DNA from: Actinomadura harenae
Lineage (GTDB): Bacteria; Actinomycetota; Actinomycetes; Streptosporangiales; Streptosporangiaceae
Assembly (NCBI RefSeq): GCF_003696215.1
Contig: NZ_RFFG01000090.1
Location: 1 to 32,175 of the forward strand
DNA length: 32,175 nt
Reading direction: 5' to 3'
Below, piece by piece: positions 25,841 through 32,175 of the stretch. Each line of letters opens with the position of its first letter. Position 1 is the first letter of the stretch. A model generated the notes under the pieces. That model searched no databases, was not told the origin of the DNA, and worked only from the letters and a program-made list of their open reading frames with translations. The position numbers and the translations under genes are program-made.

Positions 25841-26623
25841 TCAGGCTCCTTCGGCGAAGCGGCGCAGCAATTCGACGGAGACGCCGTGCGGCAGTGCCCG
25901 GCCGACCTCGTCCTCGGACATCCGGTCGAGCAGGTGGAGTACATCGCGCACCCTCTCCCGCTGGCCCTCCAGCGACCGCAGGATGGCTTCGGGGGCCTGG
26001 AAGGCCGTGTCGAGCAGCCGGTCGTACACCACGTCGACCACTGTGGCGGGCAGGTCCCCCAAAGGACCGTCGGCGGTCTCGACGACGCTCTGCAGGAGCT
26101 GTTCGGCCTCCGGCTCGGACAGAGTGCCGTCGACGACCACGCACAGGTCCTGTACGGCGCTGTAGGGCGGCGCGTAGCAGCCGGCGATCGCGAACTCGGG
26201 TTCGTGCGTGGCCCACAGGACGATCGTGTGCAGCAGAGACGTCGCGACCGTACGCTCAGGCCAGCGCGGGCAGCGGCGCAGCGCCTTGATCCAGCCGGTC
26301 CGGTACTCCCCGTACGACCAGACCTTGGCCTCGATCACGGCCTTGGCGACGATGTCGAGCCGACCAAGACGGGAGGTGCGGGGCGGACCGTCGAGCGCGT
26401 GGACGAGCGAGTCCTGATTGAAGACGCTGTAGATTGTCGAGGACGAGTCGTGCCCCGTGAGCCGGTTGAGCTCCTCGCGGGTGGGCAATCGCGCGGGGTC
26501 GTGCGCGTCTCGCAGGAGAGTGCGCAGGGCGTGGAAGTACTGGGTGCGGGACTTCGCCCGGCGCATGTCGGCGAGCCATCTGGCGGTGGGAGTGGTCTCG
26601 AGCTGCGATACCGGATACGCCAT
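25841..26623 (-). CDS. TetR-like helix-turn-helix protein
   Basis: This 260-residue protein has residues 25-80 resembling the TetR N-terminal DNA-binding domain: LPTREELNRLTGHDSSSTIY, then SVFNQDSLVHALDG. This corresponds to the family's T-x-x-x-I-A-x-x-x-G-V-S-x-x-T-I-Y-x-x-F-x-x-K-x-x-L. The remainder is helical and resembles no ligand domain I know. It is the only evident DNA-binding regulator among the co-regulated genes and is therefore the best candidate to bind the repeated TTCCA elements or its own leader hairpin. ATG 26623 follows a GGAGGGGG site; the open frame to 26662 lacks one. It heads the operon with the TPR gene. The N-terminal 20 residues are longer than usual before the HTH. 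Confidence 0.7.
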   Translation of the reverse strand: MAYPVSQLETTPTARWLADMRRAKSRTQYFHALRTLLRDAHDPARLPTREELNRLTGHDSSSTIYSVFNQDSLVHALDGPPRTSRLGRLDIVAKAVIEAKVWSYGEYRTGWIKALRRCPRWPERTVATSLLHTIVLWATHEPEFAIAGCYAPPYSAVQDLCVVVDGTLSEPEAEQLLQSVVETADGPLGDLPATVVDVVYDRLLDTAFQAPEAILRSLEGQRERVRDVLHLLDRMSEDEVGRALPHGVSVELLRRFAEGA

Positions 26624-26643
26624 CGTCGCCCCCTCCGAGAATT

Positions 26644-26666
26644 GATCTTGATGCAAAATCAAGATC
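26644..26666. promoter_or_regulatory. Perfect 9-bp inverted repeat in the HTH gene leader
   Basis: GATCTTGAT (26644-26652) and ATCAAGATC (26658-26666) are exact complements with a 5-base loop GCAAA. The centre is about 32 bases upstream of ATG 26623, just outside the ribosome binding site. It could be a DNA operator for autoregulation or an RNA hairpin in the transcript leader. Confidence 0.6.
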
Positions 26667-26784
26667 GACTTGGCCTGTCATTCAGGATTTCTTGATTCTC
26701 TCCAGAACAACCCCTCTCGAATCATCTCGTTTATTGGAATCGAGGGGGATTGGGCAGTATTTATCCGACTTCTGGCAACTATCA

Positions 26785-26813
26785 GCCATAGTGTCACTTT
26801 TTTGGGCTGGCAA
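26785..26813 (-). promoter_or_regulatory. Candidate promoter of the HTH/TPR operon
   Basis: On the minus strand TTGCCA (26808-26813), a 17-base spacer and TATGGC (26785-26790). The surrounding ACTCCACATTGCCA (minus strand of 26808-26821) matches the nine-gene operon promoter region at 13 of 14 positions. The leader would be about 155 bases, long but containing the inverted repeat. No other feature is seen between 26667 and 26918. Confidence 0.45.
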
Positions 26814-26918
26814 TGTGGAGTGCGGAACGGCGAATCTCGGAGGTGAAACCACACGACCCCGGGAGGTAAGCATGCGGCGATGCGGAGACGACGACGAGGA
26901 GCCATGACCGTATGTCGT

Positions 26919-27587
26919 TCAGGCAGGCGAAAGGGGTGCGTCGATCGCGGCACGGAGCGGGCGGAGCCAGGAGTTGACCTGCTCGATCCCCTCCGGCCGG
27001 TCCAGGTCGACGGTCAGGTGCGGGCGGGCCTCGAACGGGGCCCGCCCGCACCGCCCGCCGAAGAGCATGATCGCGCGCTCGGGCGAGTTGCGCCGGGACG
27101 GCCACACGAGGCCCTGGGCTCCGCTCTCCGCGGTCCAGAGCTGTCCGGCCCACGCCCGCGTGTACGCCCAGCCGTCCTCGTTGACGTTCAGCAGCCAGTC
27201 GTCCTGGCTGACCGCAGCCAGGTCACGCGTCCTGACCAGACTGACCAGCGACAGCTCGACCCTCGTCCGTACGGCACTCAGCAGCCGACCGGCGACCTCC
27301 GCGTGCGCGATCAACCGGGCGTCCTTGCCATCGTCGAACATCCGCCGCCTGAGCAGCACCTCCGCGAGCGCGGTTGTCGGGTCTTCCGCCGTGTAGTAGC
27401 AGTGGTAACGGTACAGATTCGTGCCATTGAACCGGGTTCCGGTGAAGATCGGGTCCGCTCGCGGTGGGACGAACGCGCCCGCCCGCCGAGACCGCCGGTG
27501 CAGGCGCCACAGAACGGTCCCGACCGGAAGCACTAGGCGATTGGCGCTGCCGGGGACGTGATCGCCGGGAAGGGGCTGTAGCGGCAT
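26919..27587 (-). CDS. RES-domain toxin (NAD+-degrading type)
   Basis: This 222-residue protein contains the RES fold signs: LWRLHRR (R28), RFNGTNLYRYHCYYTAEDP, then TTALAEVLL with E76, and later QGLVWPSRRNSPERAIMLFG, containing the family's S. RES toxins are known to break down NAD+ by phosphorolysis, using a conserved Arg, Tyr, Glu and Ser set; all four have candidates here. It is encoded 1 base after the stop of the upstream antitoxin-like gene, the standard xre-res order. ATG 27587 is fixed by that spacing. The product is soluble with no signal peptide. A full-length, intact toxin implies an active antitoxin. Confidence 0.85.
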   Translation of the reverse strand: MPLQPLPGDHVPGSANRLVLPVGTVLWRLHRRSRRAGAFVPPRADPIFTGTRFNGTNLYRYHCYYTAEDPTTALAEVLLRRRMFDDGKDARLIAHAEVAGRLLSAVRTRVELSLVSLVRTRDLAAVSQDDWLLNVNEDGWAYTRAWAGQLWTAESGAQGLVWPSRRNSPERAIMLFGGRCGRAPFEARPHLTVDLDRPEGIEQVNSWLRPLRAAIDAPLSPA

Positions 27588-27588
27588 G

Positions 27589-28224
27589 TCAGATCTCCTC
27601 CAGCAAGGCCCTGGCCTGCCGGGCCAGCAGCTCGTCGGGCACCACGCCGATCAGCCGTGCCGGAACCCTGCCGCCGAGCGCGCTGTCAGGACTCAACCAC
27701 CAGTCGGCGACTCCCCAGGGGTCGCGGTCGGCGCCGAGGACCCGGTTGATCTCCGCCGCGACTGGGCGGACGGCCCCGTCCCGATCGAACTGGAACTCCG
27801 GCGCCCGGCGGCTGCCATCGGGCGCGGTCAGCACCAGCAGGCCGGGCTGAGCAGCCGCGATCGCCCGTGCGGGCTCCTCGAGCAGGCGGCTTCGCGCCAT
27901 CGCGATGATCTCCGCGGTCGTCGGCGGGCCGGCATCCAGCGCGGCCAGCAGTTCCCGGGCCAGCGCCCGGATCTCCTCCCACTCGTGCTTGGCCGGCCGT
28001 GACGGCGCCGTGTCGACCGTGCGATCGGCGCCCTCGACCAGGAGTCCCGCCAAGGCGTCGTTCCTCGGCAGCACCCGCAGCAGCAGCCGGGTCAGCCGGT
28101 TCCACGCCCGGTCGGGGTCGGCTCCCTCGGCCAGTTCCAGGACGATGGTGCGCAGCTCGTCTCCGCCCGGTCGCAGCCGTAGGGCCTGCCGACGCAGGGC
28201 GTCGAGCGTCTCGGTCCTGCTCAT
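27589..28224 (-). CDS. RES-toxin antitoxin-like protein
   Basis: This 211-residue protein has a helical N-terminal region with LRRQALRLRPGGDELRTI. The C-terminal 80 residues (EFQFDRDGAVRPVAAEINRV, then DPWGVADWWLSPDSALGG and R-V-P-A-R-L-I) match the MbcA/ParS-like toxin-binding domain of Xre-type antitoxins. That domain is defined by F-Q-F-x-x-x-G, W-W and a P-A-x-L end. The usual N-terminal Xre HTH is not obvious, so DNA binding is unproven. ATG 28224 is preceded by AGGGGA at about 6 bases; upstream in-frame ATGs lack sites. It is transcribed with the toxin. Together they form a probable toxin-antitoxin module. Confidence 0.75.
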   Translation of the reverse strand: MSRTETLDALRRQALRLRPGGDELRTIVLELAEGADPDRAWNRLTRLLLRVLPRNDALAGLLVEGADRTVDTAPSRPAKHEWEEIRALARELLAALDAGPPTTAEIIAMARSRLLEEPARAIAAAQPGLLVLTAPDGSRRAPEFQFDRDGAVRPVAAEINRVLGADRDPWGVADWWLSPDSALGGRVPARLIGVVPDELLARQARALLEEI

Positions 28225-28592
28225 CCTCGTTCCCCTAGCATCGTCGGCCTTTTCCATTCCTTCGGGCGGATGGACGGTCCACCCCGCTACCAATCAATGC
28301 GACTCCATCGGATGCCCTCCTCCCGAAACCAGGAAAGCACTGACGGCCGGCCCGACCTCGGGGGATATCCGGTGGAATCACGGGCGTCATCCGGGTCACG
28401 TCAGGCCCTGGCGAAGTGGCTGATCTGGATGGCCGCATGGCGCGCGGGAACAGCGGGCCCGCCTGGACGCCAAACCTCGCGCAGACTCCGTCACTACGGA
28501 TACTCGGGCATCAACCAGTCGCTACGCCACCTTGTCGGGGTCCTGAGGTCATGTGACCCATCAGGCGCTGGGGAAAGTGACATCCTGCGACC
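28225..28592. other. 368-bp divergent intergenic region (antitoxin/macro-domain genes)
   Basis: It holds the promoters of two divergent genes, but I see no good -35/-10 pair. Visible: an almost perfect palindrome GGTCATGTGACC (28547-28558) 35 bases before the macro gene. An open frame running 28270-28596 lacks support and is rejected as a gene. Confidence 0.5.
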
Positions 28593-29654
28593 ATGACGGA
28601 TGAGTCGCTCGCCACCGATCACGAAGCGCTGCTCGGCGATCTGCGTGCCCTCCGCGAGCGCGGGCTGCTCCGCCTGCGCGACCTGCGCCTGCCCGCCTTG
28701 CGTGCGGCGGCGCGCGGCTTCGACCGCAGCGGCCACACCGGGCACGCCGAGATCGAGGCACTGCTCAGGGCCGCGCTCGACCAGCTCGACCCTGGCAACC
28801 TCAGGGAGGCCGCCGCCTACACCTTCGGGCTGGCCCCAGGGACCCGGGACTGGCCCTCGGTGGCCCGCCGCCGCCGGTCCGCCGAGCTATACGGCGTCAC
28901 CCCGGAACACTTCCGCAAGCAGCAGGAACGCGACGTCATCGCACAGGTCGCCGAGCAGATCGAGTTGTTGCGGCGCCCGGCGCCCACCGGCGGGACGACG
29001 CCGCTGCCACCGATCTCTGCGGTGCCGTTCGGCGATCCCTCACTCCCGCCGCTGCTGCTGCACCTTGGCCCGATCGAACTCGTCAGCGGCGTGGACATTC
29101 TGGTGTCGTCGGAGAACGTCCATCTCGAGATGGCCAAGTCGTACGGCTCCTCGGTGTCGGCGGCACTGCGCCGGGCCGGAGCTGTACGCAAGCCTTCCGG
29201 CGAGATCGTGGACGACTGCCTCCAACGTGAGCTGACCGCGTGGGTGTCCCGCCACGCGCGCCCGGGGCTCGCCGTGGCCCCAGGGACCGTCGCCGAGACC
29301 GGCCCCGGCGACCTCGCCGGCAACGGGATCCGCCGGGTCTACCATGCGGCTGTGGTGGTGGCCGGTCCAGGCGGATACGACGTGTCGCCCGACGCCATCC
29401 GGCTGGCCGTCCACAACGTGTTCCGCCTCGCCGAGCGCGAGAGAACGGGGTTCCGCCCCCCACTGGCGTCGATCTGCTTCCCGCTCTTCGGCACCGGGCG
29501 CCGCAGCCTGCTGCCCGTCCCCGTCTGCGCCGCGGCCCTGTGGCGTGGCATCGCCGATGAGTTGGCCGGCGCCCCGCATTGGAGCGTTCACGTCGCGACG
29601 CACAACCCGGGCCACGCTGCACAGGTCCTGGAGACCCTGGCGGTCAATCGCTAG
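28593..29654 (+). CDS. Macro-domain protein with N-terminal helical domain
   Basis: This 353-residue protein has residues 10-120 forming a helical domain common at the N-termini of actinobacterial multidomain proteins (RALRERGLLRLRDLRLPALR, later SAELYGVTPEHFRKQQERDV). Residues 150-353 form a macro domain: DILVSSENVHLEMAKSYGSS (the ADP-ribose-binding N-x-x-x loop area), then GTVAETGPGDLAGNGIRRVY and SICFPLFGTGRRSLLPVPV, with the G-T-G phosphate loop. Macro domains bind or remove ADP-ribose. Its gene lies head-to-head with the RES toxin pair, which makes an NAD+/ADP-ribose theme likely. ATG 28593 is preceded by a weak GGGGAAAG site about 16 bases away. It overlaps the next convergent gene by 11 bases. 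Confidence 0.82.
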   Translation: MTDESLATDHEALLGDLRALRERGLLRLRDLRLPALRAAARGFDRSGHTGHAEIEALLRAALDQLDPGNLREAAAYTFGLAPGTRDWPSVARRRRSAELYGVTPEHFRKQQERDVIAQVAEQIELLRRPAPTGGTTPLPPISAVPFGDPSLPPLLLHLGPIELVSGVDILVSSENVHLEMAKSYGSSVSAALRRAGAVRKPSGEIVDDCLQRELTAWVSRHARPGLAVAPGTVAETGPGDLAGNGIRRVYHAAVVVAGPGGYDVSPDAIRLAVHNVFRLAERERTGFRPPLASICFPLFGTGRRSLLPVPVCAAALWRGIADELAGAPHWSVHVATHNPGHAAQVLETLAVNR

Positions 29655-30474
29655 GCGCCGTCGCTGTTGCCCAGATGTGGCGGAACTGATCGCACCAGTA
29701 GTCGTACCACTGTGGCTGCTCCAGGCGGGTCAGCCACAGGTGCATCCGGTCGGCGGTCGAGCCGTTGCGCACGCCGTGCAGTTCGACAAGGATCGCGCCG
29801 TCGGAGGCCGTGGGGTCGACCGCGAAGATGCTGAACCCCGGGTTGAAGCCGTACACGCGGAAGCGGAACGCGCCGGCGTGCCGCGCACTGGCGAGTCCAC
29901 GCAGGCAGCTCATCGCTGTGCGCAACGAGTCGGGGAACGGCTGCCCCGGGAAGCGGGTCGCCTCGGTGAGCTGCCGCGTCGCGAGGCGCACAGCGGCCTC
30001 GGCGCCGTCGTCGAGGACCACGACGCGAACATCCGCGTCAGACCTGGACAGGACGTGTCGGCGGAGCACATCACCGTTCGGCGAGGTGAGGACGTTCTTG
30101 CCGGACGGGGCGAACAGCCACACCTCACGTGCGGTGCTCAGCCGCTTCCCCAGCCGGCGGTCCTCGATCGCCTGTCGGTTGCCGAGCAGGCTGGAGGGCG
30201 TCCTCTCGGATGCGGCCGCCCGCGCGACCAGCAGGGCTACTCCGGAGGTCAGCACCGCCCAGCGCAACCCCTGCGGGGCCAGGTCGCCGAAGACCGAGAG
30301 GAGCGCGCAGGCCAGCGCGCCCGCCGTGACGGCGTGCGCCTCGAGATTTCGCCGCCTTCTGAGGTCCTCCCGAACCTGGACAAGAGCACCACGCAACCGA
30401 ACCTCCCCGAACCGCCGGACGAGCACCACGATCGCCCCGGACGGCTCACTCGGGACAGGCCAGAACAAGGACAC
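29644..30474 (-). CDS. Membrane-anchored protein with PLD/DUF5919-like domain
   Basis: This 276-residue protein has two hydrophobic segments near residues 46-63 and 70-88. After them comes a soluble domain: EVWLFAPSGKNVLTSPNGDV, then ADVRVVVLDDGAE, FRFRVYGFNPGFSIFAVDPT and DGAILVELHG. The N-P-G-F-S-x-x-x-x-D-P-x-x-x-x-G-x-I-x-V-E pattern resembles the DUF5919/PLD-like domains seen in actinobacterial signalling proteins, but there is no H-x-K-D motif, so phospholipase activity is not supported. GTG 30474 is chosen since GAGGGAG is 5 bases upstream and the spacing to the previous stop is 16. It is the second gene of an operon with the 31405 gene. The last 11 bases overlap the convergent macro gene. 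Confidence 0.65.
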   Translation of the reverse strand: MSLFWPVPSEPSGAIVVLVRRFGEVRLRGALVQVREDLRRRRNLEAHAVTAGALACALLSVFGDLAPQGLRWAVLTSGVALLVARAAASERTPSSLLGNRQAIEDRRLGKRLSTAREVWLFAPSGKNVLTSPNGDVLRRHVLSRSDADVRVVVLDDGAEAAVRLATRQLTEATRFPGQPFPDSLRTAMSCLRGLASARHAGAFRFRVYGFNPGFSIFAVDPTASDGAILVELHGVRNGSTADRMHLWLTRLEQPQWYDYWCDQFRHIWATATAPSD

Positions 30475-30490
30475 TACGCTCCCTCACCGG

Positions 30491-31405
30491 TCAGAATTCC
30501 CAGCGGAAGCCGTACCCCACACCCGGGGTGAGCCGGTCGAAGTGCCGGTACGCCTCGCCGACCCCGTCGAGTTCGACCACGGGCAGGTCACGCGGTGCGT
30601 CGTCGATGACCCGGGGCGGCACGCCGTCGAGGAGCCAGAGGCGGCGAGGCGGATGCCCGGGAGCGAACCGGACCCTGACGGTGCCTGCGTCGCAGCGGCC
30701 GAAGGGCGTCAGCGCGTAGTGCGGCGCCAACGGATCGCCGGGCGACAGCGTGAACCGCATTGCCCAGGTGTGGCGGTCACCCGCGCGCAGCTTCCGGGGC
30801 AGATCAAGGATGAAATGAAAATGGCTCGCGCTCGGCCGGGCGCGTCCGGCCAGGCGGGCACCGAAGAGCACGTCGGCCCCAAGCTCGAGCGGGCTCGCGC
30901 CAGGCGTGGCCGCCGGCAAGCTCATGGCCAGTGTGATCTGGTCCACGGTGCCGTCGCGTACGACGATCGTGCGTTCTTCCAACACCTCGATCCCAGGGAC
31001 GTCCAGCCGGACCAGCGTCCTGACGAGTTCGGGGTGCCACTCCGCCGGCCGGTCCGTGGGCTCGGCCGGTTGCTCGCGCTCCAGGGACTCGGCTAGGAGC
31101 AGCAGTGCCTCCTCGTAGCGGCGCCTGGCGGTGCGGGCGTCGCGTTGCAGGTGCTCGGCCAGCCAATCGAGACGTTCGCGTAGGAATCGCTGGGTGGCCT
31201 CGGGGTGCAGAGCCAAAGCGGCCCGCGCCGCATCGCGCAGATCCTCGGGAAGAGAGTCCGTCTTGGCGACGAGCAACGCCGCGAGCGCGTCGCGGCCCTC
31301 CGCTAAGCCACGCAGCAGTGGGCCGACCGAATCGTCGAGATGCGCTGTGAGCAGGCCGCGCCCTCGGCAGAGCCTGCGAAGTTCCTCGTAAAGTTGGCTT
31401 GACAT
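30491..31405 (-). CDS. RTARRR-type helical protein with beta-rich C-terminus
   Basis: This 304-residue protein has residues 1-110 matching a recurring actinobacterial helical module: YEELRRLCRGRGLLTAHLDD, then S-V-G-P-L-L-R-G-L, L-P-E-D-L-R-D-A-A-R-A-A-L-A-L-H-P and RTARRRYEEAL. Comparable modules occur as adaptor or N-terminal parts of signalling proteins, though I know no named function. Residues 120-304 are beta-rich (IVVRDGTVDQITLAMSLPA, HFHFILDLPRKLRAGDRHTW) and could be a ligand- or surface-binding domain. ATG 31405 is preceded by GGAGG; the longer frame to 31543 has no site. First gene of a two-gene operon with the membrane protein. Not recognised beyond this. Confidence 0.7.
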   Translation of the reverse strand: MSSQLYEELRRLCRGRGLLTAHLDDSVGPLLRGLAEGRDALAALLVAKTDSLPEDLRDAARAALALHPEATQRFLRERLDWLAEHLQRDARTARRRYEEALLLLAESLEREQPAEPTDRPAEWHPELVRTLVRLDVPGIEVLEERTIVVRDGTVDQITLAMSLPAATPGASPLELGADVLFGARLAGRARPSASHFHFILDLPRKLRAGDRHTWAMRFTLSPGDPLAPHYALTPFGRCDAGTVRVRFAPGHPPRRLWLLDGVPPRVIDDAPRDLPVVELDGVGEAYRHFDRLTPGVGYGFRWEF

Positions 31406-31541
31406 CTCCACCAGCCTCCGCCGTACAGCTTTGATTCCGCCGTGACATCGTTCAGTGTCACCCGTGAGGTCACGGACGTGGGCTGTTCGGGGTGAGGGTG
31501 TCACTGAGGGAAGGGCGTTTTGTTGCTTGTAGGGTTCCGGC

Positions 31542-31922
31542 ATGGACGACGCGGTGTTTCTGCTGGAATGGCTGCTTGAACAGCGTGTCCATGCCTTCCT
31601 GCGAGTCGACGTGGATCGCCCGCGGCGGCCTTGGACCTTCCATGCCAGCGGTGGAGCGCTCGCTGATGCCGTGGTGAGGGTCGATGCCGACTCGGCCGAG
31701 GATTGCCTATGGCGCGCTTACGAGGCGCTCAAGAAAGCAGGGGTTCGGCCTCCCTGCGTGACGATGACAGTTGGCCAAGTGGCGCTGCCCCGGAAGACGG
31801 CGGTCCGGTGGGGCGCAGATGGATCCGGGGCCAGCCCACGATGCTGCGGTGAGATCAGACGTCCGGCTCGGGTCTGGAGACGCCCCTACACTCGGCTTGC
31901 TCCGGGTGTACGTGGGGTGTGA
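31542..31922 (+). CDS. Small unknown protein
   Basis: A 126-residue frame starts at ATG 31542 with MDDAVFLLEWLLEQRVHAFL and has plausible coding composition through about residue 80 (ADSAEDCLWRAYEALKKAGV). The last 30 residues are Arg-rich and look out of frame. A proper ribosome binding site is not clear (GTAGGG about 8 bases away). It lies divergent from the helical protein and just before the insertion-sequence fragments, which may have truncated it. No family is recognised. Confidence 0.45.
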   Translation: MDDAVFLLEWLLEQRVHAFLRVDVDRPRRPWTFHASGGALADAVVRVDADSAEDCLWRAYEALKKAGVRPPCVTMTVGQVALPRKTAVRWGADGSGASPRCCGEIRRPARVWRRPYTRLAPGVRGV

Positions 31923-31940
31923 AGGTGTGGGGCGGGGTTA

Positions 31941-32063
31941 GGGCCTGTCTCGAAGTCCAGTGTGTGTCGGTGTGTCGTGGTTACCAAGCAGTGAGGTCTC
32001 CGGTAGAGGGTTCATCGACCAAGAAAAACCTGAACCACCGGAGACCTCGTGGCCACCCTAAAG
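31941..32063 (+). mobile_element. 5' end fragment of an insertion sequence
   Basis: The stretch starts with GGGCCTGTCTCGAAG, typical of IS left ends. It carries a perfect 12-bp inverted repeat (31993-32004 and 32037-32048, GAGGTCTCCGGT arms, with GGTTCA/TGAACC nested inside) directly before GTG 32049. From there VATLK could be the start of a transposase. The frame is interrupted at about 32064, where another element begins. Confidence 0.5.
31993..32048. repeat. Long inverted repeat before the transposase start
   Basis: Arms GAGGTCTCCGGT (31993-32004) and ACCGGAGACCTC (32037-32048) are exactly complementary; the nested GGTTCA/TGAACC extends the pairing after a 4-base bulge. It may hide the transposase ribosome binding site in RNA. 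Confidence 0.7.
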
Positions 32064-32175
32064 GTTGTCCCGTAATGATCAGGGCATGCAGGTCGGGGAT
32101 GTTGCGGCGGGCCTGTTGGTGGGGTGTCGTGCCGGTTGTTGGTTCAGTCGGTCATGGCCAGGTTGCGCATGAGGG
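32064..32175 (-). mobile_element. Second insertion-sequence fragment running off the window
   Basis: It begins with GTTGTCCCGTAATGATC, resembling an IS terminal sequence. On the minus strand a frame entering from the right ends in LMRNLAMTD with a stop at 32144-32146, consistent with the last residues of a transposase. Insertion into the preceding IS fragment would explain the interrupted transposase start. Only 112 bases are seen, so the family cannot be named. Confidence 0.4.

Noticed and set aside
26644..26666. Inverted repeat read as a transcription terminator
   Set aside because: No T-run on either strand and it sits in the leader of a gene, so an operator or leader hairpin is more likely.
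28270..28596. 108-residue plus-strand frame between antitoxin and macro genes
   Set aside because: Ends inside the macro gene start, no site, no similarity; the region must hold promoters.
28547..31475. Shared TGAGGTCA palindromes at 28547-28558 and 31462-31475
   Set aside because: Each is a short palindrome before a gene, but only 8 bases are shared and the flanks differ; too little to claim a common operator.

Overview
The window is high-GC DNA with GTG/ATG starts, strong AGGAG-type ribosome binding sites and many 4-base start/stop overlaps. This is typical of a filamentous actinomycete (Streptomyces or a Streptosporangiales genus such as Actinomadura). Several families present (DUF4407, GAP1/GTPase, CHAT-TPR, RES, NucA/NucB) are common in that group. 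Family names below come from reading the translations; no database search was run.

Left edge (1-4180), decayed accessory DNA: the 3' end of a probable hemerythrin-like gene, an intact DUF4267 membrane protein, an FAD-linked oxidoreductase with a one-base frameshift, and a DUF2871 gene cut off after about 40 recognisable residues. Next come a secreted NucA/NucB-type nuclease pseudogene with several lesions and a frameshifted small companion gene, closed by a strong terminator. About 0.8 kb without a convincing gene follows.

Core (5000-26820), a multi-operon NTP-dependent system: nine minus-strand genes run from 19841 down to 6559 with almost no spacing. In transcription order they are a DUF4407 membrane/coiled-coil protein, a radical-SAM activase-like enzyme, a coiled-coil protein, a tandem CbbX/SpoVK-type AAA+ ATPase, a zinc-ribbon protein with a vWA-like fold, a TRAFAC-type GTPase, a GAP1-like GTPase-associated protein, an actin/Hsp70-like protein and a second coiled-coil protein. 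A plus-strand gene for a soluble-plus-membrane protein (5110-6555) converges on the end of this operon. Upstream lie a 1199-residue helical-repeat CHAT protease, a divergent unknown protein, and a TetR-like HTH/TPR gene pair. A TTCCA-N18-TGGAA inverted repeat with identical spacing occurs before the 5110 gene, before the nine-gene operon, and in the CHAT divergent region. A second motif (TGGCAAT-TGGAGT) is shared by the operon promoter and the HTH/TPR promoter. Together these suggest one co-regulated system built from membrane proteins, an AAA+ motor, a GTPase switch and a CHAT protease effector, which I read as a predicted stress or immune (biological-conflict) system.

Right part (26919-31922), NAD+/ADP-ribose and membrane-linked accessory genes: a RES-domain toxin with its antitoxin, a divergent macro-domain protein, a two-gene operon (an RTARRR-type helical protein and a membrane-anchored protein) and a small unknown gene. 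The right edge (31941-32175) appears to be two nested insertion-sequence fragments. No tRNA, rRNA or CRISPR array was seen.
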